64,000 nucleotides of DNA from Haematobia irritans (Eukaryota > Arthropoda > Insecta > Diptera > Muscidae): assembly GCF_050003625.1 (NCBI RefSeq), contig NC_134398.1, positions 67,340,891 through 67,404,890 on the forward strand. The letters run 5' to 3'. Below the pieces are notes generated by a model. The model was not told where the DNA came from. It searched no databases and saw only the letters and a program-made list of their open reading frames with translations. The position numbers and the translations under genes are program-made. Every line of letters starts with the position of its first letter. The stretch's first letter is position 1. Positions 60,040 through 64,000 of this stretch are shown piece by piece.

Positions 60040-61566
60040 ATGAGAGGATCGCAGTCACCTTTGGCGACAATGCTAATGCTGAAGCATATGGGAATACTGG
60101 GAATTGAGTACCTGACCAGACTCCTCAAATTGTCCTTAGAATTACTCATTATACCCGATGTCTGGAAGATGGTTCCACTACTGAAGCCAGGCCAAGACTC
60201 AAGCAAAGGTGAATCGTACAGACCGATATCCCTTCTCTCGCCAGTAGCCAAGACACTTATGGCACTACTCCTCTCCAGCCTTGTGGAGAATTTTCCAGCT
60301 GCCCGCCATCAACATGGATTCCGTAAGGTACATAGCACGACGACAGCCTTGCATGTCATTTCAGCACACCTCAATATGGGACTCAATCAGCCAAAACCGT
60401 GTCACAGGACGGTCCTCGTGGCGCTTGACCTATCGAAGGCATTCGATACGGTCGACCATGCCACACTATTCGCGGACATCGAGAATACGTCCCTACCGGC
60501 ACGAACCAAGCGTTGGGTTCTGAATTATCTGTGCGGACGCCAGTCGTATGTGGAATTCAGGGACAGAAAGTCAAAACCCCGAAGAGTTAAACAGGGAGTT
60601 CCCCAGGGTGGGGTGATATCTCCAGCACTGTTTAATCTCTACCTGTCGTTGATTCCACCCCCTCCTGACGGCGCCGAGATTGTATCATATGCGGGCGATT
60701 GTACAATCATGGCATCCGGGCCCATTGTTGATGACATACGCGATCGATTGAACGTCTACCTCGCTGGTCTTACCAGTTATTTCACTGCAAGAAATTTGAG
60801 AATTTCTCCCACCAAATCCTCAGACACACTATTCACTACATGGGCGGCGGAAGTCCGCAGGCAGTTGAATGTCAGAGTCGACGGCGAAAAAATTCCGACC
60901 ACAAATTACCCTAAGATTCTCGGGGTCACATTCAACAGTCTTTTTAAGTCGTCCGCCCATGCCACTGCAATTTGTGATAAGCTCCGCGGTAGAAACAAGG
61001 TCCTCAAGTCGCTTGCCGGCAGCACTTGGGGTGCGGAAAAAGAAACCTTGTTGACTACATATAAGGCAATTAGCCGTTCGGTGGTAAACTATGCAGCGGC
61101 AGTGTGGACACCTCAAACGAGCGACACGCAGTGGAATAACATACAGACCTGTCAGAACGCTGCCCTTAGAACTGCAACAGGATGTCTCCACAGTACACCC
61201 CTGGATCACATTTATGCGGAGACCAAGATCATCCCAGTGCGTCGACACAATTACATGTTGTCAAAGCAGTACCTCTTGGGTTTCTATCGTAGTTGTCATC
61301 CAAATCACCATCTTGTGGATAGATGTGGACACCTCAAACGAGCGATACGCAGTGGAATAACATACATACCTGTCAGAACGCTGCCCTTAAAACTGCAACA
61401 GGATGTCTCCGCAGTACACCCCTGGATCACATTTATGCGGAGACCAAGATCATCCCAGTGCGTCGACACAATTACATGTTGTCAAAGCAGTACCTCTTGG
61501 GTTTCTATCGTAGTTGTCATCCAAATCACCATCTTGTGGATAGACAACCTCCACCCAGGAATGTAG
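60040..61566 (+). pseudogene. LINE reverse transcriptase with altered active site
   Basis: The frame of 508 codons has standard RT blocks: 'SYRPISLLSPVAKTLMALL', 'LVALDLSKAFDTVDH', 'VKQGVPQGGVISPALFNLYL', the active-site box, then 'NLRISPTKSSDTLFTTW' and 'KILGVTFNSLF'. The active-site box, normally YADD, reads SYAGDCTIM, so one catalytic aspartate is lost (gac to ggc). A 221-bp duplication at 61103-61544 repeats the C-terminal segment out of frame from 'HHLVDRCGHLKR' onward. The N-terminus is fused to a deletion joint, and the start chosen has no support beyond the open frame. Confidence 0.8.
61103..61544. repeat. 221-bp tandem duplication in the RT 3' part
   Basis: Two adjacent copies (61103-61323 and 61324-61544) start 'tgtggacacctcaaacga' and end 'catcttgtggataga'. 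I count four differences by eye. The period is not a multiple of three, so the second copy shifts the frame. Confidence 0.9.
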
Positions 61567-61763
61567 GGGTTGATCTTCACCTTCTAGAGCCCGATATCCA
61601 GCGTTAGAAAAGAGAGCCTCCCGTCTCACCGCCAGATCACTCTGGACACACGCCATCCTTGTCGCAGAGTTCCTTGATCTGGCTACTAGTTGAACTACAC
61701 AAGCATAGAAAAAAAGGGATGAAACTACATTAAAAACTGTTACAACAACAACAGAATTATTGT

Positions 61764-62072
61764 GAAGCTTTCAAACCAAAAATAAACTGGAGAACTCTTT
61801 TAAAGAGTAGGGCCTGGGGAAGTCTCCTTACTTTCACAAAAAGTGAAGGACACATTTTTCTTCCTGGCAACAAAGAGCATGCCAGACTAAAAATTAAGTA
61901 CTTAGTTCCAATACAAAGACAACCCTCTACCTACCCTACACATTTCAAGAAAATCGGAAAACGTTCAATATTACAAAAAATCAGGCAAGGAGAAGGTACT
62001 TTCCTAGTAAATTTAAAGTAAGTAAAGCGACATGTGATCTAATTCTATCTTACTTTTCTAATCATGTATCTA
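61764..62072. other. Unidentified DNA beyond the LINE
   Basis: No ORF or terminal repeats recognised. Confidence 0.4.
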
Positions 62073-62277
62073 CACTGGAAGAAGAGTTTTCTTTTCTGAG
62101 AAACGAAATTTCAGACAAGCTTCAGAAGCTTTCGTTTGACTCTAAAATTTTTTCTTTAAAAGCCAATAAAAAAAGTTTAGAGCCAATCGTTGAATCACAT
62201 ATCATAAATTCGGGTTTATTTGCTCTAAAAGAAATTCATTTATAAAATTTCGTTCCGGAGGAAAGGCTCTTTTTGTG
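62073..62277. mobile_element. W-like CAC...GTG remnant, about 205 bp
   Basis: The left end 'cactggaagaagagttttc' is preceded by 'ta'. The right end 'ttcgttccggaggaaaggc' and 'tctttttgtg' resembles the right end of W ('tttcgtttgggaggaaag'). The right flank is 'gg', so no clean target duplication remains. Confidence 0.4.
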
Positions 62278-63183
62278 GGTACCTATCCTTAAACAAACGA
62301 CACTATCTACCATCATAACCACTCAACAATGAGTTTTCGACCAAATAAATACCACACGTTAACACAAAAACTTATCGATTTTCATAAGAGTACATACCTT
62401 GAACAAAGTGGTAGGATATTTTTTTCACAAAAGATGTATTGAAATATTTTCCTGTATTCACCTGTGAAGGCTATGAGGGAATATTCCCATTTCAAAAAAT
62501 ATACTAATACACTCGACAATGAGGAGAAATATTTTTTTATACAAATTTAAATTTTTCACATTACAAAGAACAAACTTGAATGAGCATCAAGCCATACACT
62601 CAAAACCAAATGTTCATCGTAGCATCAGCTTTTATTTAATATTTGGTCAAAACAGAAAGTATGAAATGCTATACGACTACAGCAGATATATATCCATCAC
62701 TTACAGCTTTTGTTTTTGGGTATATTGATGTTAAGTTTGCCTGTATACGATAAAAATATTTTGATACAGCACTCATATTCATTGGTAAATATGAGAAATT
62801 TATAACAAAAGCCACCCACTAGGTGGTGGAGTACATATCACAGAAACTCTATGGCACTGTGAGTTCAAAGGTAACGAATGAAACAGAAGATGTCACCTAC
62901 ATTGGTCAACATATGGCAACTAACAAATAATAACTCGAACGAGAAATATGCAACCATGCACAAATGAACTCTCACCACGCCATGTAGACTACTAAGTTTC
63001 ATGGACAGTGCATGTGCTAAGGATTGCCAATGGTGAATAATTATCTTCCACATTATGGATAAAATTTTCTAAAACTACTAAAACTTTGAAAATATCGATA
63101 AAAATTTATATTATATGAATAGATCATGTAATATACCTTCCTCACTTACGATCACAATTTATTATGGTTTTAATTTTTTAATA
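62278..63183. other. AT-rich intergenic DNA, no gene seen
   Basis: A weak palindrome 'gccacccactaggtggtgg' lies near 62811. Short frames on both strands lack protein-like features. Confidence 0.4.
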
Positions 63184-63430
63184 AAGTAAAGTAGTAGGTC
63201 GGGTAGGCCCACTATTTCATATACTAAACCACCTCTACTGAGTTAGTAAATATAAGCATTTAAAGTGTATAATTTGGTAGATAAACCGTATTTCCGTCTT
63301 TACATAGTAAATATTTACGGAACCTTTATCTCAATCTGAACAAAAATGCCTGATATTAGGAGCTATTCTTGATTTTGCACCTACAGAGTTAGTATGACTC
63401 TAATATTGAGTCCATTATTAACAGAGATGG
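63184..63430 (+). mobile_element. DINE-1-like 5' fragment
   Basis: 'taggtcgggtaggcccacta' is a decayed 5' hairpin. The following 200 bp align with 1911-2159. It supplies the empty site for the insertion at 2160. Confidence 0.6.
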
Positions 63431-63468
63431 TCTGCCGTAAACTGTAAGGTATTTGACATACTGTTTCG

Positions 63469-63560
63469 CAGGGCTGTGGAGTCGAGCCAATTTTGCTCGA
63501 CTCCGACTCCAGCATTTTTCATCAGCTCGACTCCGGAGTCGACTCCGGGTAATATAACTA
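63469..63560 (+). mobile_element. hAT-like terminal fragment
   Basis: 'cagggctgtggagtcgagc' begins the segment, followed by repeated 'gactccgactcc' and 'ctcgactccggagtcgac' motifs. A 'cagggctgtg' start is typical of hAT ends. The other end is not seen. Confidence 0.5.
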
Positions 63561-64000
63561 AATCTAATTTAATACCACATTTTAATACCACTATTGTGGG
63601 TGTACCGTAAGTGGATCGATGTAAAGTATCGTATTTATTTATGTATGCAAAAAACAGGTCTTAATTTCGCATTAGATGCCAATTGAACTCTATATTTCAA
63701 ATTTAGGGCAATATCTAATAAATAAAATAATGATATAAATACCCATCATAATATGAGAAGATACCAACAGTATATGTATTTGAGGCCCAAAATTATGGAT
63801 ACTATCTCAAATCCTTTAAATTTGTTGCGAGCTATATAACATAAAGGTTTATATTCCCATATGCATGAATTTGAATCTGAATCGATTTAGACAAAATTGT
63901 GTATACTTCTACAAAATCTCCCAGCAAAAACTGGGTAAGCACTAGTGATTCTTTCAGTAATACCGGAAATCATAAAGTTACTGCTTGCAGTATTACCTGG
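63561..64000. other. AT-rich DNA with a DINE-like scrap
   Basis: 'aaaggtttatattcccatat' near 63842 matches text near 55606, so this is probably part of the same diverged DINE subfamily. The window ends in it. Confidence 0.4.

Larger units (their letters stand above)
59000..61751 (+). mobile_element. Non-LTR retrotransposon (LINE), internally deleted
   Basis: A 12-bp target duplication, cagaattattgt, lies at 58988-58999 and 61752-61763. The 5' end starts 'caaccccacggcggcgg', and the 3' end is an 'aca' repeat tail ('ttacaacaacaa'). Inside are a cysteine-rich ORF1-like segment, endonuclease fragments and a reverse transcriptase. The RT and endonuclease resemble the Jockey/LOA-type clades; the exact clade is uncertain. 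At 2.75 kb it is about half the usual length, and the joint between endonuclease and RT lacks the intervening region. The GC-rich codon use contrasts sharply with the surroundings. Confidence 0.85.

Noticed and set aside
60829..61248. 139-codon minus-strand frame
   Set aside because: Shadow of the reverse transcriptase, which has unmistakable motifs on the plus strand.

Overview
The window is AT-rich DNA with GT-AG-like introns, SINEs, a LINE, Tc1/mariner, piggyBac-like and Helitron-type elements, and no operons or ribosome binding sites. It reads as the nuclear genome of a higher fly. Two repeat classes point to Brachycera, probably a calyptrate or muscid-like fly: DINE-1/INE-1-like elements whose 3' block reads 'aagtatatatattctggg ... 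gagtcgatctgagcatgtccgtccgtc', and a tRNA-headed SINE ending in 'cctaacctaacc'. The species cannot be fixed from this sequence. I see no complete, clearly functional host gene. The best host-gene candidate is a small two-exon reading frame at 38.08-38.57 kb.

Layout. 1-4.4 kb: AT-rich DNA, a DINE-like fragment split by a CCC-ended element, and an (AT)108 tract. 4.4-9.64 kb: a large CAC...GTG-ended DNA element (V1) holding a second CAC element, a piggyBac-like MITE and a full DINE-like element. 10-14.8 kb: more CAC-ended elements, one inserted inside the terminal repeat of another. 15.4-18 kb: a near-identical twin of the 7.2-kb DINE-like element, then a reversed one carrying a 392-bp (TA)n tract. 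18-24 kb: small MITEs and DINE-like pieces. 24.6-25.65 kb: a decayed DD34E Tc1 transposase. 25.9-27.2 kb: a SINE split by a CAC element. 27.3-31.7 kb: a DINE-like element split by V2, which is itself split by W. 32.7-37.7 kb: nested DINE-like and CAC elements. 38 kb: the candidate gene. 38.7-49.3 kb: DINE-like arrays, 29-bp minisatellites and nested elements. 49.6-51.7 kb: a CAC element containing a DD37E mariner-type transposase ORF. 52.2-58 kb: DINE-like elements. 59.0-61.75 kb: an internally deleted LINE with a 12-bp target duplication and a broken RT active site. 62-64 kb: remnants.

The main result is a layered insertion history that the window itself documents. Because many host repeats are present in more than one copy, empty sites can be read directly. 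They show that the CAC...GTG elements duplicate only 2 bp (TA, TG, CA or CG), and that a second group with CCC...GGG ends also duplicates 2 bp (TA, TT or AA). Some CAC elements also carry tRNA-like pol III promoter modules. Most long ORFs in the DINE-like arrays and the AT tracts are by-products of the repeats, not genes.
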